Part shown: positions 27,783 through 38,105 of the stretch, one piece after another | How positions within the stretch are numbered: position 1 is the stretch's first letter | How the letters are laid out: each line of letters opens with the position of its first letter | From: Gemmatales bacterium | GTDB lineage: Bacteria; Planctomycetota; Planctomycetia; Gemmatales; Gemmataceae | DNA: 64,000 nt | Direction: 5' to 3' | Assembly (NCBI GenBank): GCA_026004675.1 | Contig: BPJP01000004.1 | Coordinates: 310,001-374,000, forward strand | Position numbers and translations under genes: made by a program | Notes under the pieces: generated by a model | What the model was told of the DNA's origin: nothing | Seen by the model: the letters and a program-made list of their open reading frames with translations, nothing else | The model's database searches: none

Positions 27783-30485
27783 ATGGATGCCATCCGTCAT
27801 TTGCTTTCGCGTCGTCCCGGCGCGGTGTTGATTTTCGCCGTCTTGGTCTTCGCTTTGGGCTATTGGAGCCGATCACTCACACTTCCATCCGCGCAAACGC
27901 CGGCCGCATCTGCCGCCGGGGACGACGCGTCAGAAACCTGGTGGACCTGTTCGATGCATCCGCAGATTCGCCAGCCGCGCCCCGGCAAATGTCCGATCTG
28001 TGCGATGGATTTGATTCCTGTCGCTCCTTCTGCCGGGGGTCTGCGCACGTTGTCGATCACGCCTGAAGCGCGTGCCTTGATGAACGTGCAGACCACTCCG
28101 GTCGAACGCAAATACGTCAGCCATGACATCCTGCTTGCCGGCAAAGTCGATTACGACGAGACCAGGCTTGGCTATATTACTGCGTGGGTCGCCGGCAGGC
28201 TCGATCGCATGTACGTCGATTTCACCGGCATCGGCGTCAAAAAAGGCGACCACATGGTCTACATCTACAGCGAGGAACTCTACACGGCGCAACAGGAACT
28301 CATCCAGGCGATCAAGTTCGCCGGGCAGGGATCGGCTGCCGACGTCAATCTCGTCGAATCGGCGCGAGAAAAACTCCGCCTTCTTGGCATGACCGCCAAA
28401 CAGATCGAAGACATCGAAAAGCAGAAAAAGCCGAGCGATCACATCACCATCTACGCACCGATGACCGGCATCGTGATCGAAAAGCATAAACAGCAAGGCG
28501 ATCGCGTTCGGCTAGGCGAGCGCATCTACACCATTGCCGACTTGAGCAAGGTCTGGGTGCACCTCGATGCTTACGAATCCGATTTGCCCTGGCTTCGCTA
28601 TGGCCAGCAGGTCACGCTGACCACGGAATCGTATCCGGGCCGGCGTTTCGAAGGCAAGATCGCCTTCATTCAGCCGGTGCTTGACGATCGCACGCGCACT
28701 GTGAAAGTTCGCGTCAACGTCGACAATCGCCATGGCTTGCTCAAGCCGGCGATGCTGGTGCACGCCTCGGTCCGCGCGGACGTAGCCGCCGGCGGCAAAG
28801 TGATGAACCCGGACCTGGCAGGGAAATGGATCAGCCCGATGCATCCCGAAATCGTCAAGGACCATCCGGGCAAGTGCGACATTTGCGGCATGGACCTGGT
28901 TCGCGCCGAAGAACTTGGCTACGTGCCAGCAGTGACGGAAGAATGGCGACGGCCGCTGGTTCTTCCCTTTGCCGATCTCCTGGCGCCAACGGTGCAAAAC
29001 ATGGTGGAATTAGCCGGTACGATTTCCTTTTGGGCCAACAAACCGCTGGTCATTCCCGCATCGGCTCCCTTGATCACCGGCAAGCGGGCCGTCGTTTACG
29101 TCGAGTTGCCTTCCATGCCGGATGGCATCGAAACGGCTTTTCAGGGCATTAGCCATGCCGTCGAACATGGCCAGATCGACGACATACGAGGAAGCTTCTC
29201 GGTTTTTGTCAGGCTGCTGAATCGCCCTTATGGTGCGAAAGGCACGCCTTACGCCCGGCAGCTCTGGGAGGAGTTGGCCGGGGAATTATCACGCGAGGCA
29301 CTCCAAGGCATGCGCGCATCGACCAGTGAAGAAGCCCAAAACGTCTTCACTCGATTAACCAGTGTCATGGAGCGGGTCCGCGAACGGTTCGCACCGCCGC
29401 ATCGGCCTACATTTGAAGGACGGGAGATCGTCCTCGGTCCACGAGCGGGAAACTACTATCTCATTCGCCACGGGCTGAAAGCGGGTGAACTGGTCGTCAC
29501 CCAAGGCAACTTCAAGATCGACTCGGAAATCCAGATTCAAGCCAAGCCGAGCATGATGACGCCCGAAGGCGGCGGCAGTGCAGGACATGCTCATGGTCCT
29601 CAAGCCAGGGCTGAAACCACCAGCCAAGCGCAACACTCGCTGCATTTGCCCGCCGGCTTCCTCCGCCAGGTTCTCTATCTCGATGACTTGCATGACCGCA
29701 TCACGCAAGCCTTTCGAAGCCGCGACCTGAAAAAAGTCAAGAGAGCTTTCGCCCAATTCAAACAGGCCATCGCCGACATCGAGGATCATCCGCTGACCGG
29801 TCATCCGCGCATGTTGTGGAAAGAACTTGCCATGCTGCTCGGCAATGACGCTGCCGAGGGGGAATTCGCCAACGATTTTGAAGAGGCTGACCATGCGTAT
29901 CTGTCCTTGCAAAAGGACCTCCGCCGGTTGAAACGCGAGTTCAACATTCGGCCTGGTCTCGTGCCTGAAATCAAACGGATCGAGGTCGATCCGGCTTTTC
30001 AGGCGCAGCTCGGCAAAATCTGGCAAACTTATTTGCCGGTGCAGGCCGCTTTGGCAGGAGATAGCCGTGAGAAAGCGCAACGGGCTTTGCCCGCTCTGCA
30101 AGCAGCTATCGATACGGTCGAATCACAAACGCTCTCGCACGAGGCGGAAAAGGTCTGGCAGCACGAAAAAGCAACCTTGACCAAGGCTATGAAGGCGATG
30201 TCTCAGGCCAACGACCTCGAGGAGATGCGTGTCGCCTTCGCTCCATTGTCGGAAAGCCTGGGTCGCTTGGCGAAGACGTTCGGATTTGGCCCGTCCGGAC
30301 CGGTCTACGAAATTCGCTGTTCGATGGCCCTCAAACACCGCGGTGCGACCTGGTTGCAAAACAACAACAAAGTTCGCAATCCCTATTTCGGCGCCTCGAT
30401 GCTTCGCTGCGCCGATGAAACGAACCTGATCTGGTCCGATAAAGACCAGAAGCAAACCAAACCCGAACACCAACACAACCATTGA
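27783..30485 (+). CDS. CusB-like RND efflux adaptor with two heavy-metal-binding domains and DUF3347-type tail
   Basis: Periplasmic membrane-fusion subunit of a Cu/Ag-type RND efflux system, 900 residues, about twice the usual length. After a signal anchor (about 9-30) comes a metal-binding domain with CSMHPQ...PGKCPICAMDL (about 55-85), then the adaptor hairpin/barrel region, a second metal-binding domain MHPEI...PGKCDICGMDL (about 345-370), and further adaptor sequence. The last 280 residues resemble DUF3347, found in copper-related proteins, ending in the CSMALKHRGATWLQ and NPYFGASMLRCAD pattern and a His-rich tail. GGAGG stands 6 bases before the ATG. Adjacent to the pump gene. Confidence 0.88.
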   Translation: MDAIRHLLSRRPGAVLIFAVLVFALGYWSRSLTLPSAQTPAASAAGDDASETWWTCSMHPQIRQPRPGKCPICAMDLIPVAPSAGGLRTLSITPEARALMNVQTTPVERKYVSHDILLAGKVDYDETRLGYITAWVAGRLDRMYVDFTGIGVKKGDHMVYIYSEELYTAQQELIQAIKFAGQGSAADVNLVESAREKLRLLGMTAKQIEDIEKQKKPSDHITIYAPMTGIVIEKHKQQGDRVRLGERIYTIADLSKVWVHLDAYESDLPWLRYGQQVTLTTESYPGRRFEGKIAFIQPVLDDRTRTVKVRVNVDNRHGLLKPAMLVHASVRADVAAGGKVMNPDLAGKWISPMHPEIVKDHPGKCDICGMDLVRAEELGYVPAVTEEWRRPLVLPFADLLAPTVQNMVELAGTISFWANKPLVIPASAPLITGKRAVVYVELPSMPDGIETAFQGISHAVEHGQIDDIRGSFSVFVRLLNRPYGAKGTPYARQLWEELAGELSREALQGMRASTSEEAQNVFTRLTSVMERVRERFAPPHRPTFEGREIVLGPRAGNYYLIRHGLKAGELVVTQGNFKIDSEIQIQAKPSMMTPEGGGSAGHAHGPQARAETTSQAQHSLHLPAGFLRQVLYLDDLHDRITQAFRSRDLKKVKRAFAQFKQAIADIEDHPLTGHPRMLWKELAMLLGNDAAEGEFANDFEEADHAYLSLQKDLRRLKREFNIRPGLVPEIKRIEVDPAFQAQLGKIWQTYLPVQAALAGDSREKAQRALPALQAAIDTVESQTLSHEAEKVWQHEKATLTKAMKAMSQANDLEEMRVAFAPLSESLGRLAKTFGFGPSGPVYEIRCSMALKHRGATWLQNNNKVRNPYFGASMLRCADETNLIWSDKDQKQTKPEHQHNH

Positions 30486-30537
30486 TGACCAAACAGGACA
30501 GCAGGCAGTTTCGACCGACTAACGATCGAGGCTCAAC

Positions 30538-33500
30538 ATGACCAACGACATAGACAATCCGGTTTCCACAGGCGAGGCGGACAAGCCCGGTGATGGCGTC
30601 ATCGGCACGATCATTCGGTTCTGCCTGGAAAACAAACTTGTCGTGGTTTTGATCGTCCTGATGGTTCTTGCCTGGGGCGTCATGGTGGCACCGTTCGACT
30701 GGGAGATTTCTTGGCTGCCGCGATCCCCCGTGCCGGTCGATGCCATCCCGGATATCGGTGAAAACCAGCAGATCGTTTTCACCAAATGGACAGGGCGTTC
30801 TCCCCAGGATGTGGAAGACCAGATAACGTATCCGTTGACGGTGGCCCTTCTGGGCGTACCCGGCGTCAAGACCATCCGCAGCTATTCGTACTTCGGTTTT
30901 TCGACCATTTATGTGATTTTCAATGAGGACGTTGAGTTCTACTGGTCGCGGACGCGGGTTCTGGAAAAACTCAACAGCCTGCCAGCCGGAACGTTGCCGG
31001 AGGGAGTGCAACCGGCACTTGGCCCGGACGCAACGCCGTTGGGCCAGATTTTCTGGTACACGCTCGAAGGTCGCGATCCCGACGGCAAACCGGTTGGCGG
31101 CTGGGACCTCAACGAGTTGCGGACCATCCAAGACTGGTACGTCCGCTATTACCTCTTGTCCGCGGAAGGAATCAGCGAAGTGGCCTCGGTCGGCGGGTTC
31201 GTCCAGGAATACCAGATCGATGTCGATCCCGATGCCATGCACGCGGCCCGGCTTGGCATCAACGACATCTTCATGGCGGTCAAAAAGTCCAACATCGACG
31301 TTGGCGCCCGCTCCATCGAGATCAACAAGGCGGAATATTTCATCCGTGGCCTGGGCTTTCTCAAGAACATCAAAGACCTCGAATACACGGTTGTCGCCGA
31401 AAAAGACAACGTCCCCATTTACATCAAGGACGTGGCGAAAGTGACGCTGGGGCCGGCATTGCGGCGCGGTGCTCTCGACAAGGGTGGCGCCGAAGCGGTC
31501 GGCGGCGTCGTTGTCGTTCGTTACGGCTTCAATCCATTGGCGGCCATCAAAAATGTCAAAAAGAAGATCAACGAATTCGCCGCCGGGTTGCCCACCAAAG
31601 CCGTCGTCGACTTCGAACGTGTCACCCGGGACGAGGTCACCGACTATGCCAAACACCACGGTTTCGACGCTTCCGACGGCGTGAAACTGAATCACCGTGC
31701 CTGGGTCCAACACTTGCGCTCCCTTCCCCGCCGCCAATGGCCCGATTGGGTTACCACCAGCCAGGTCACCGTCGTCCCGTTCTACGACCGCACCGGACTC
31801 ATCTACGAAACGCTCGGCACCCTCAATACGGCTTTGGTTGAAGAAATCCTGATCACCGTCATCGTGATTCTGGTCATGGTGATGCACCTGCGCAGTTCGA
31901 TCCTGATCAGCAGTTTGTTGCCTTTGGCCGTTTTCATGTGCTTTATCGCCATGAAGATCTTTCAGGTCGATGCCAACATCGTCGCCCTTTCGGGGATCGC
32001 TATCGCGATCGGCACCATGGTCGACATGGGAATCATTCTCTGCGAGAACATCCTCAAGCATCTCGATGAGGCCGATCCCAGCGAAAGCCGACTGGAGGTC
32101 GTGCTGCGCGCCTCGAAGGAAGTCGGCAGTGCCGTGCTGACCGCCGTCGCCACAACGGTCATCAGTTTTCTTCCCGTCTTTACGATGACCGGACCGGAAG
32201 GGAAGCTGTTCAAGCCTCTGGCATTCACCAAAACGTTTGCTTTGATCGCTTCCGTCGTGGTGGCATTGACGATCATTCCGCCTGCGGCCCATGTGTTGTT
32301 CACGACGCGAATCCGGACCGCGTGGCTGAAACGGCTCTTGTTCGTGGGTCTGATGGCGTCGGGTCTGGTGATCGGCATCTGGTTGGCGTGGTGGGCCGGT
32401 GCGATTCTCATCGCTTCGGCGGCGTACAAACTAGCCGAGGACTATCTGCCGCCGCGGCTTCATTTCGGTGCGCTGATCTCAACCGCGGCAGCGGTCTTGC
32501 TTGTCGGCATTTTCTTGACGGACCACTGGCTCCCGTTGGGGCCGCGCGCCGGTTTCATTCGCAACTTCGCTTTCGTGGGCCTGTTGATCGGCGGTTTGCT
32601 GGCCACTTTTCAAGTCTTTGAGCGATTTCTGTACGCACCAATTCTGCGCTGGTGTCTCGATCACAAACTGGCGTTTTTATCCATTCCTGCTTGCATCCTG
32701 CTTCTGGGCATGGGTGTCTGGCTCGGTCCGCAAACGATCCTTGGTCCCATTCCCCAGGAGTACCAGAGTCAAAACCTCGAGCCGGACGCTTTGGCCAAAC
32801 TTTCGTGGTTCGATCGTTTCAAGTACGAGTTGGCCGGTCTGCAAAAACGCCCATGGTATGGCGATATCGCAGCGCAGTCGCTGCTGACCCGGCTGAAATG
32901 GACCATCGCCAAAAGCTGGGAGGGCATTGGCAAGGAATTCATGCCGCCCTTGGACGAAGGGTCGTTTCTCTACATGCCGACGACGATGCCTCATGCCTCG
33001 ATCGGCGAAGCGCTGGCGGTCTTGCAACTTCAGGATCAGCGCATCATGGCGATCCCGGAAGTCGACTTGGCGGTAGGCAAAATCGGCCGGGTCGACAGCC
33101 CGCTCGATCCAGCGCCGGTATCGATGATCGAAACGATTGTGAATTACAAATCGGAATACATCGTCGACCACGACGGTCGGCGCCTGAAATTCCGCTACGA
33201 TCCGGAGGGGACGGACTGGTTTCGCGACCGCGACGGTGTGCCGCTGCCGGCAAAAGATGGTCGGCCATACAAGGTCTCAGGGCGGTTTATCCGCGACCAA
33301 AACAATCGGCTGATTCCTGATGAAACCGGTATCCCGTTTCGCCAATGGCGTCTGCCTTTGGATGTGAAGCTGAATCCGGGGCGCCAGCCTTGGGCCGGGA
33401 TCACCAATGCCGACGATATTTGGAAAGAGATCACCGAAGCGGCCCAGGTTCCTGGCACGACGTCAGCGCCGCGGCTACAGCCGATCGCTGCTCGAATCGT

Positions 33501-34740
33501 GATGCTGCAAAGTGGCATGCGCGCTCCGATGGGGGTGAAAATAAAAGGCCCCGATCTCAATACCATCGAAAAAGTCGCCCTGGAAATTGAAAGCTATTTG
33601 AAGCAGATTCCTAGTGTAGAAGCCTCGGCCGTCATCGCCGACCGCATCGTCGGCAAACCCTATCTCGAAATCCACTTCGACAGGCAAAAGCTCGCCCGCT
33701 ATGGTTTGACCATCCGCGACGTGCAGGACGTCGTCGAAGTGGCGGTCGGCGGCCGCACCATCACTACCACCGTCGAAGGTCGGGAACGCTTCCCCGTCCG
33801 CGTCCGCTATCTCCGCGAATTGCGCAACGAAATCGAAACGCTCGGCAAGGTGCTGCTTCCTGCCAAAGGAGGGGCCAAGGTGGCCGCCCACGTGCCGCTC
33901 AACCAGGTTGCCGACATCAAGTATGTCCGCGGTCCCCAAGTGATCAAGAGCGAAGACACCTTTCTGCTCGGCTATGTTCTCTTCGACATGAAGCCGGGCG
34001 AAGCCGAAGTCAACGTCGTCGAAGCAGCGCAGCGATTCTTGCAGCGAAAGATCGACAGCGGCGAATTCGTCCTCCCCGCCGGTGTCAGCTATACATTCGC
34101 TGGCAATTACGAGAATCAGATCCGTTCACAAAAAACGTTGATGGTGGTTCTGCCGCTGGCTTTATTTCTGATTTTCATCATTCTCTATTTCCAGTTCCGC
34201 TCGGTCATCACGGCTCTGCTGGTTTTCAGTGGCATTGCCATTGCCTGGGCCGGCGGGTTCCTTCTGCTTTGGCTCTACGGGCAACCGTGGTTTTTGAATT
34301 TTTCCCTCTTCGGCACGAATGCTCAGGAACTTTTCCAGATTCATCCGATCAACTTGAGCGTTGCTATTTGGGTTGGTTTTTTGGCGCTCTTCGGCATTGC
34401 TTCGGATGACGGCGTCGTGATTGCGACCTATTTGGATCAGAGTTTCTATCGACTACGGATCAGCAATTCGACGGAAGCGCGCGAGGCGACGCTGGCCGCT
34501 GGCCTGCGTCGCGTCCGTCCCTGCCTGATGACCACCGCTACGACGATCCTGGCGTTGATCCCGGTGCTGACTTCGACCGGCCGCGGCTCGGACATCATGG
34601 TGCCGATGGCGATTCCCAGCTTTGGCGGCATGGTCATCGAGATCATGACGATGCTGGTGGTGCCCGTGCTTTACTGTGCGGTGCAGGAATGGAAGATCAA
34701 ACTCGGCGTCGACGACCCGCGCTTTGCCGAGCACCTGTGA
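30538..34740 (+). CDS. CusA/CzcA-family heavy-metal RND efflux pump, extended
   Basis: Proton-driven inner-membrane pump of 1400 residues (E. coli CusA is about 1047). Core features: TM1 near 38-58, PDIGENQQIVFT, the TM4 charged motif GTMVDMGIILCEN, and the periplasmic Met-rich region (MPPLDEGSFLYMPTT and QSGMRAPMGVKIKG) that suggests Cu+/Ag+ transport. The extra length lies in an insertion of about 50 residues before the VPFYDRTGLI segment (about 360-415), an extra hydrophobic block of three to four helices at about 595-700, and an added piece in the porter domain (about 865-930). The outer-membrane channel is absent from this window. Confidence 0.88.
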   Translation: MTNDIDNPVSTGEADKPGDGVIGTIIRFCLENKLVVVLIVLMVLAWGVMVAPFDWEISWLPRSPVPVDAIPDIGENQQIVFTKWTGRSPQDVEDQITYPLTVALLGVPGVKTIRSYSYFGFSTIYVIFNEDVEFYWSRTRVLEKLNSLPAGTLPEGVQPALGPDATPLGQIFWYTLEGRDPDGKPVGGWDLNELRTIQDWYVRYYLLSAEGISEVASVGGFVQEYQIDVDPDAMHAARLGINDIFMAVKKSNIDVGARSIEINKAEYFIRGLGFLKNIKDLEYTVVAEKDNVPIYIKDVAKVTLGPALRRGALDKGGAEAVGGVVVVRYGFNPLAAIKNVKKKINEFAAGLPTKAVVDFERVTRDEVTDYAKHHGFDASDGVKLNHRAWVQHLRSLPRRQWPDWVTTSQVTVVPFYDRTGLIYETLGTLNTALVEEILITVIVILVMVMHLRSSILISSLLPLAVFMCFIAMKIFQVDANIVALSGIAIAIGTMVDMGIILCENILKHLDEADPSESRLEVVLRASKEVGSAVLTAVATTVISFLPVFTMTGPEGKLFKPLAFTKTFALIASVVVALTIIPPAAHVLFTTRIRTAWLKRLLFVGLMASGLVIGIWLAWWAGAILIASAAYKLAEDYLPPRLHFGALISTAAAVLLVGIFLTDHWLPLGPRAGFIRNFAFVGLLIGGLLATFQVFERFLYAPILRWCLDHKLAFLSIPACILLLGMGVWLGPQTILGPIPQEYQSQNLEPDALAKLSWFDRFKYELAGLQKRPWYGDIAAQSLLTRLKWTIAKSWEGIGKEFMPPLDEGSFLYMPTTMPHASIGEALAVLQLQDQRIMAIPEVDLAVGKIGRVDSPLDPAPVSMIETIVNYKSEYIVDHDGRRLKFRYDPEGTDWFRDRDGVPLPAKDGRPYKVSGRFIRDQNNRLIPDETGIPFRQWRLPLDVKLNPGRQPWAGITNADDIWKEITEAAQVPGTTSAPRLQPIAARIVMLQSGMRAPMGVKIKGPDLNTIEKVALEIESYLKQIPSVEASAVIADRIVGKPYLEIHFDRQKLARYGLTIRDVQDVVEVAVGGRTITTTVEGRERFPVRVRYLRELRNEIETLGKVLLPAKGGAKVAAHVPLNQVADIKYVRGPQVIKSEDTFLLGYVLFDMKPGEAEVNVVEAAQRFLQRKIDSGEFVLPAGVSYTFAGNYENQIRSQKTLMVVLPLALFLIFIILYFQFRSVITALLVFSGIAIAWAGGFLLLWLYGQPWFLNFSLFGTNAQELFQIHPINLSVAIWVGFLALFGIASDDGVVIATYLDQSFYRLRISNSTEAREATLAAGLRRVRPCLMTTATTILALIPVLTSTGRGSDIMVPMAIPSFGGMVIEIMTMLVVPVLYCAVQEWKIKLGVDDPRFAEHL

Positions 34741-34910
34741 AAAGAAACGGCGCTGGCCTGTTGCGCACCGTTTGCTAATCTCTTTCAGTATCGTTGGCGT
34801 GTCGCGGGAATCTCGGCCTTTGGTCCGGTGAACGAGTCAGGCAAGTCGTGAAGATATCCCCCGCGGCGTCTGAAACGGAGAGCCATCGCACCCAAATGGG
34901 AGAGGAAACA

Positions 34911-35372
34911 ATGAGTCGCGCTTGGGCCATTTTCAGCACCGTATCAGCCATCTTGCTCGCTGCCGGCTGGCTGGTTCGCGAGCAATCGTTTGCCGAGGAA
35001 CGCAACAAACTGTTGCAGGCACAGACGGTCACTCTGGGCGAGATCAAGCTCGCGGACTATGACTACGAAGGAACACCCAGGGGCAAAGTGGGTATCTATT
35101 TCAGCGGCGACACGGCTGGCACTTCGAAATTCGTGGTGGGGCAGTTTCGACTGAGACCTGGCGAAGAACCTCACCCCATTCACAAACATCCCGAAGAAGA
35201 AATTCTGATCGTCACGCAAGGCAAAGGGGAAATCTCATGCGCCGGCAAAACGACCAAGGTCGGGCCGGGTTCGGTGATGTACACGGGGCCAAACGATCCC
35301 CACGGGATCAAGAACACAGGCAAAGATGAACTGGTTTTCTACTTCATCAAATACATTGGCGGAAAGAAGTAG
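34911..35372 (+). CDS. Exported cupin-domain protein
   Basis: Protein of 153 residues with an N-terminal hydrophobic anchor or signal (about 5-20) and a single cupin_2 barrel. The metal-site motif is HPIHKHPEEE with a later His in NDPHGI, the usual 3His/1Glu set. Function unknown; small exported cupins may be enzymes or metal binders. GGGAGAGG lies 7 bases before the ATG. It follows the efflux pump by 170 bases and precedes the RidA gene by 36, so it may be cotranscribed with the latter. Confidence 0.8.
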   Translation: MSRAWAIFSTVSAILLAAGWLVREQSFAEERNKLLQAQTVTLGEIKLADYDYEGTPRGKVGIYFSGDTAGTSKFVVGQFRLRPGEEPHPIHKHPEEEILIVTQGKGEISCAGKTTKVGPGSVMYTGPNDPHGIKNTGKDELVFYFIKYIGGKK

Positions 35373-35408
35373 CTAGATTCCGTAACCCAAAAGCGAAAGG
35401 GAGCCAGC

Positions 35409-35873
35409 ATGTCCACTCCGGAAGATCGCATCAAGGAACTGAAACTCGAACTCCCCACGCCGCCCAAACCGATGGCGAAGTACAAGTCCGCCGTTCGCTA
35501 TGGCAATTTGCTGTATGTCTCGGGGCATGGTCCGCTCAAAACCGACGGTACCATGATCCAAGGCAAACTCGGTGCCGACATGAACACCGAACAGGGCAAG
35601 GAAGCGGCTCGCGTTGTCGGTTTGACCATCCTTGCTACCGTCCGCAACACCCTCGGATCACTCAACAAAGTGAAGCGACTGATCAAGGCATTCGGCATGG
35701 TAAACGCGACGCCCGATTTTCAGGAACACCCGTTCGTGATCAATGGCTTTTCGGAGTTGATGGCCGAAGTCTTCGGCGATGACGCCGGCGTCGGCGCCCG
35801 CAGTGCCATCGGCATGGTGTCGCTGCCTAACAATATCGCTGTCGAAATCGAATGCGTCTTTGAGGTGGAATAG
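35409..35873 (+). CDS. RidA family (YjgF/UK114) protein
   Basis: Protein of 154 residues with the RidA fold. The conserved segments are YVSGHGPL, the central GKEAARVVGLTILATV helix and the C-terminal ARSAIGMVSLPNNIAVEIECVFEV, including the Arg used by RidA to bind 2-iminoacid carboxylates. It belongs to the longer subgroup (about 150 residues). Likely role: hydrolysis of reactive enamines/imines from PLP enzymes, though many paralogues have no known substrate. AAAGGGAG precedes the ATG. Confidence 0.88.
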   Translation: MSTPEDRIKELKLELPTPPKPMAKYKSAVRYGNLLYVSGHGPLKTDGTMIQGKLGADMNTEQGKEAARVVGLTILATVRNTLGSLNKVKRLIKAFGMVNATPDFQEHPFVINGFSELMAEVFGDDAGVGARSAIGMVSLPNNIAVEIECVFEVE

Positions 35874-36035
35874 GCGGAGTCCGGCGACGAGCGTGAGATT
35901 ACCAGGCGGCATGGACATCGCTCTTGTATGTCGGCGGCAACGATGTTACGGTTTGCCGACCGGGCATTGCATCGAAGCGCCTGCCCCCAGATTCGCCTGG
36001 TAGTCCATCTTTCCGACATTGCCGAGACACCGCTT

Positions 36036-37967
36036 ATGTGCGGAATTGCGGGTTTGACCGGTGCCAACCACGCGCCCGAACGAGTCGCCGAGTGGGTCCG
36101 CGCGGTTCGCCGACTGTTGCGCCATCGCGGTCCCGACGACGACGGCATGCTGCAATACTCACGTCAGAAAGGCTCTCGTCTGGTCGAGGAGTTTGCAGCG
36201 GCACGAGATGCCGAAGCCTTGTTGCTTCACTGGCGGCTGTCGATCCTCGATTTAAGCTCAGCAGGCAGGCAGCCGATGGCCTGTCCTGAGCAACGCTTCT
36301 TCATCGTCTTCAACGGCGAAATCTATAATTACCTCGAACTGCGAGCCGAGCTGGAGAAAATCGGCCACCGCTTCCAAACCGGAACCGACACGGAAGTCCT
36401 TCTGGCCGCCTACAAAGAATGGGGCAAGGATTGTTTGACCAGGCTTGTGGGCATGTTCGCTTTCGCCGTCCTCGATGCCCAGACGCGTCGATTGTTTTTG
36501 GCCCGTGATTTCTTCGGTATCAAACCGCTCTATTATGCCACATGGCAAGGAGGCTTTGCCTTCGCTTCGGAAGCCAAGGCGCTTTTACCTTTGCCAGGCA
36601 TAGGCCGAGACATCCATCCTCGCAGACTTTTCGATTACCTCTCCTCGGGATTGACCGACCACGGCGAATATACCATGTTTGCCGACATTCGCCAGGTACC
36701 GTCTGCCCATTATCTTGAAATCGCTCTCGATCAGCCAAAACAGAGTCAGCCCAAACCGTATTGGCAGGCCCATCTGCAGCCTCGATGCGATCTGTCCCGC
36801 CAAGAGGCTGCCAAAAAAGTACGCGAACTCTTTCTGGAAAACATTCAACTGCATCTGCGCAGCGATGTGCCGGTCGGTGCAGCCCTTTCCGGCGGTATCG
36901 ACTCGTCTGCCGTCGTGTGCGCTATTCGGCATCTCAATCCGAGACTGGAACTCCATACTTTCAGTTATTTAGCCGATGATCCCACTCTGAGCGAAGAACG
37001 CTGGGCGCGCATCGTTGGTGCTTCGTGTCAGGTCTATGCCCATGAGGTACACGCCGTGCCAGATGAACTTGTTGCCGACTTGGATCATCTCGTTTCGGTG
37101 CAGGATGAGCCGTTCGGCAGCACCAGCATCTATGCCCAGTATCGAGTCTTTCGCCTGGCCAAGGAAGCGGGCATCAAGGTCATGCTCGACGGTCAAGGCG
37201 CCGATGAGCTGCTCGGCGGCTACCGTTCCTATCTCAGTTCGGCATTGGCTTCACTGGTGCGGAAAGGACATCTACGCCAGGCCCGGAAGTTGTTCCGACG
37301 CGCGGCTGCTTTCCCTGACGTCAATAAAACCCGCTTGCTGGTACGAGCTGCCGTCGACCTTATGCCCATCGGCTTGCACCACCGTCTGCGTCATATCGTC
37401 GGCAAGGATCGGTTCCCTCCCTGGCTCGACGCCGGTTGGTTCAAGGAGCGCGGCGTCGAACCACGCAGCGTTCGCAGGCCGGGCGGCCCGGATGTCCTCC
37501 GCCGCGATCTGCACCAAAGCGTGATGCAAACATCGCTCCCCATGCTCCTCCGCTTCGAGGACCGAAATTCGATGGCCCATTCCATTGAAAGCCGAGTCCC
37601 CTTTCTTACTCCCAAATTGGCTGACTTTCTGTTGTCGCTGCCCGAAGATTTCATCATCGACCGGCGAGGCACCAGCAAGTCGATCTTTCGCGAAGCGATG
37701 CGCGGCATCGTCCCGGACGCTATTCTCGATCGCCGTGACAAGATCGGCTTCGCCACGCCCGAAAAACGCTGGCTTGCCGCCTTGAAACCGTGGGTCGACA
37801 AAGTTTTACACAGCGACACCGCTCGTTGCATCCCCGCTTTGAACATGGACAACATCGAACGCGAGTGGCACGCCGTGCTTGCAGGCAAAGCCCCGTTCGA
37901 TTTCCGCATCTGGCGCTGGGTCAACCTGATCCGCTGGGCCGATCAAAACAGTATCCATTTCAGCTAG
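36036..37967 (+). CDS. asnB: Asparagine synthase (glutamine-hydrolysing)
   Basis: AsnB-type amidotransferase of 643 residues, making asparagine from aspartate, ATP and glutamine. The start at 36036 gives MCGIAGL, placing the catalytic Cys at residue 2 of the Ntn glutaminase domain (with RHRGPDD and FNGEIYNY). The synthetase half carries the PP-loop LSGGIDSSAV and the LDGQGADELLGGY motif. AsnB-like paralogues also modify peptides or surface sugars, and the lone context here cannot distinguish these. No clear ribosome-binding site. Frame open from 35928, but the extension would bury Cys2. Confidence 0.9.
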   Translation: MCGIAGLTGANHAPERVAEWVRAVRRLLRHRGPDDDGMLQYSRQKGSRLVEEFAAARDAEALLLHWRLSILDLSSAGRQPMACPEQRFFIVFNGEIYNYLELRAELEKIGHRFQTGTDTEVLLAAYKEWGKDCLTRLVGMFAFAVLDAQTRRLFLARDFFGIKPLYYATWQGGFAFASEAKALLPLPGIGRDIHPRRLFDYLSSGLTDHGEYTMFADIRQVPSAHYLEIALDQPKQSQPKPYWQAHLQPRCDLSRQEAAKKVRELFLENIQLHLRSDVPVGAALSGGIDSSAVVCAIRHLNPRLELHTFSYLADDPTLSEERWARIVGASCQVYAHEVHAVPDELVADLDHLVSVQDEPFGSTSIYAQYRVFRLAKEAGIKVMLDGQGADELLGGYRSYLSSALASLVRKGHLRQARKLFRRAAAFPDVNKTRLLVRAAVDLMPIGLHHRLRHIVGKDRFPPWLDAGWFKERGVEPRSVRRPGGPDVLRRDLHQSVMQTSLPMLLRFEDRNSMAHSIESRVPFLTPKLADFLLSLPEDFIIDRRGTSKSIFREAMRGIVPDAILDRRDKIGFATPEKRWLAALKPWVDKVLHSDTARCIPALNMDNIEREWHAVLAGKAPFDFRIWRWVNLIRWADQNSIHFS

Positions 37968-38025
37968 ACTCGACGACCGCGTGACGCTTGGGAAGGCGAC
38001 GGCGCGATGTGCCGATATGGCCTGT

Positions 38026-38054
38026 TTGCCTTGGCATGACAGAACGATTATCAT
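38026..38054 (+). promoter_or_regulatory. Candidate promoter for the PPC-domain gene
   Basis: TTGCCT (38026-38031) and TATCAT (38049-38054) with a 17-base spacer, 52 bases before the ATG at 38106. Prediction by eye only. Confidence 0.35.
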
Positions 38055-38105
38055 CGTTCGCAGGCGGTCTCGCCGTGACGCTCGAATCATTCAGCGAGGT
38101 TAGGC

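Noticed and set aside
30331..32292. 653-codon frame antisense to the CusA-like gene
   Set aside because: Shadow frame from high GC third positions; the sense frame is a clear RND pump.
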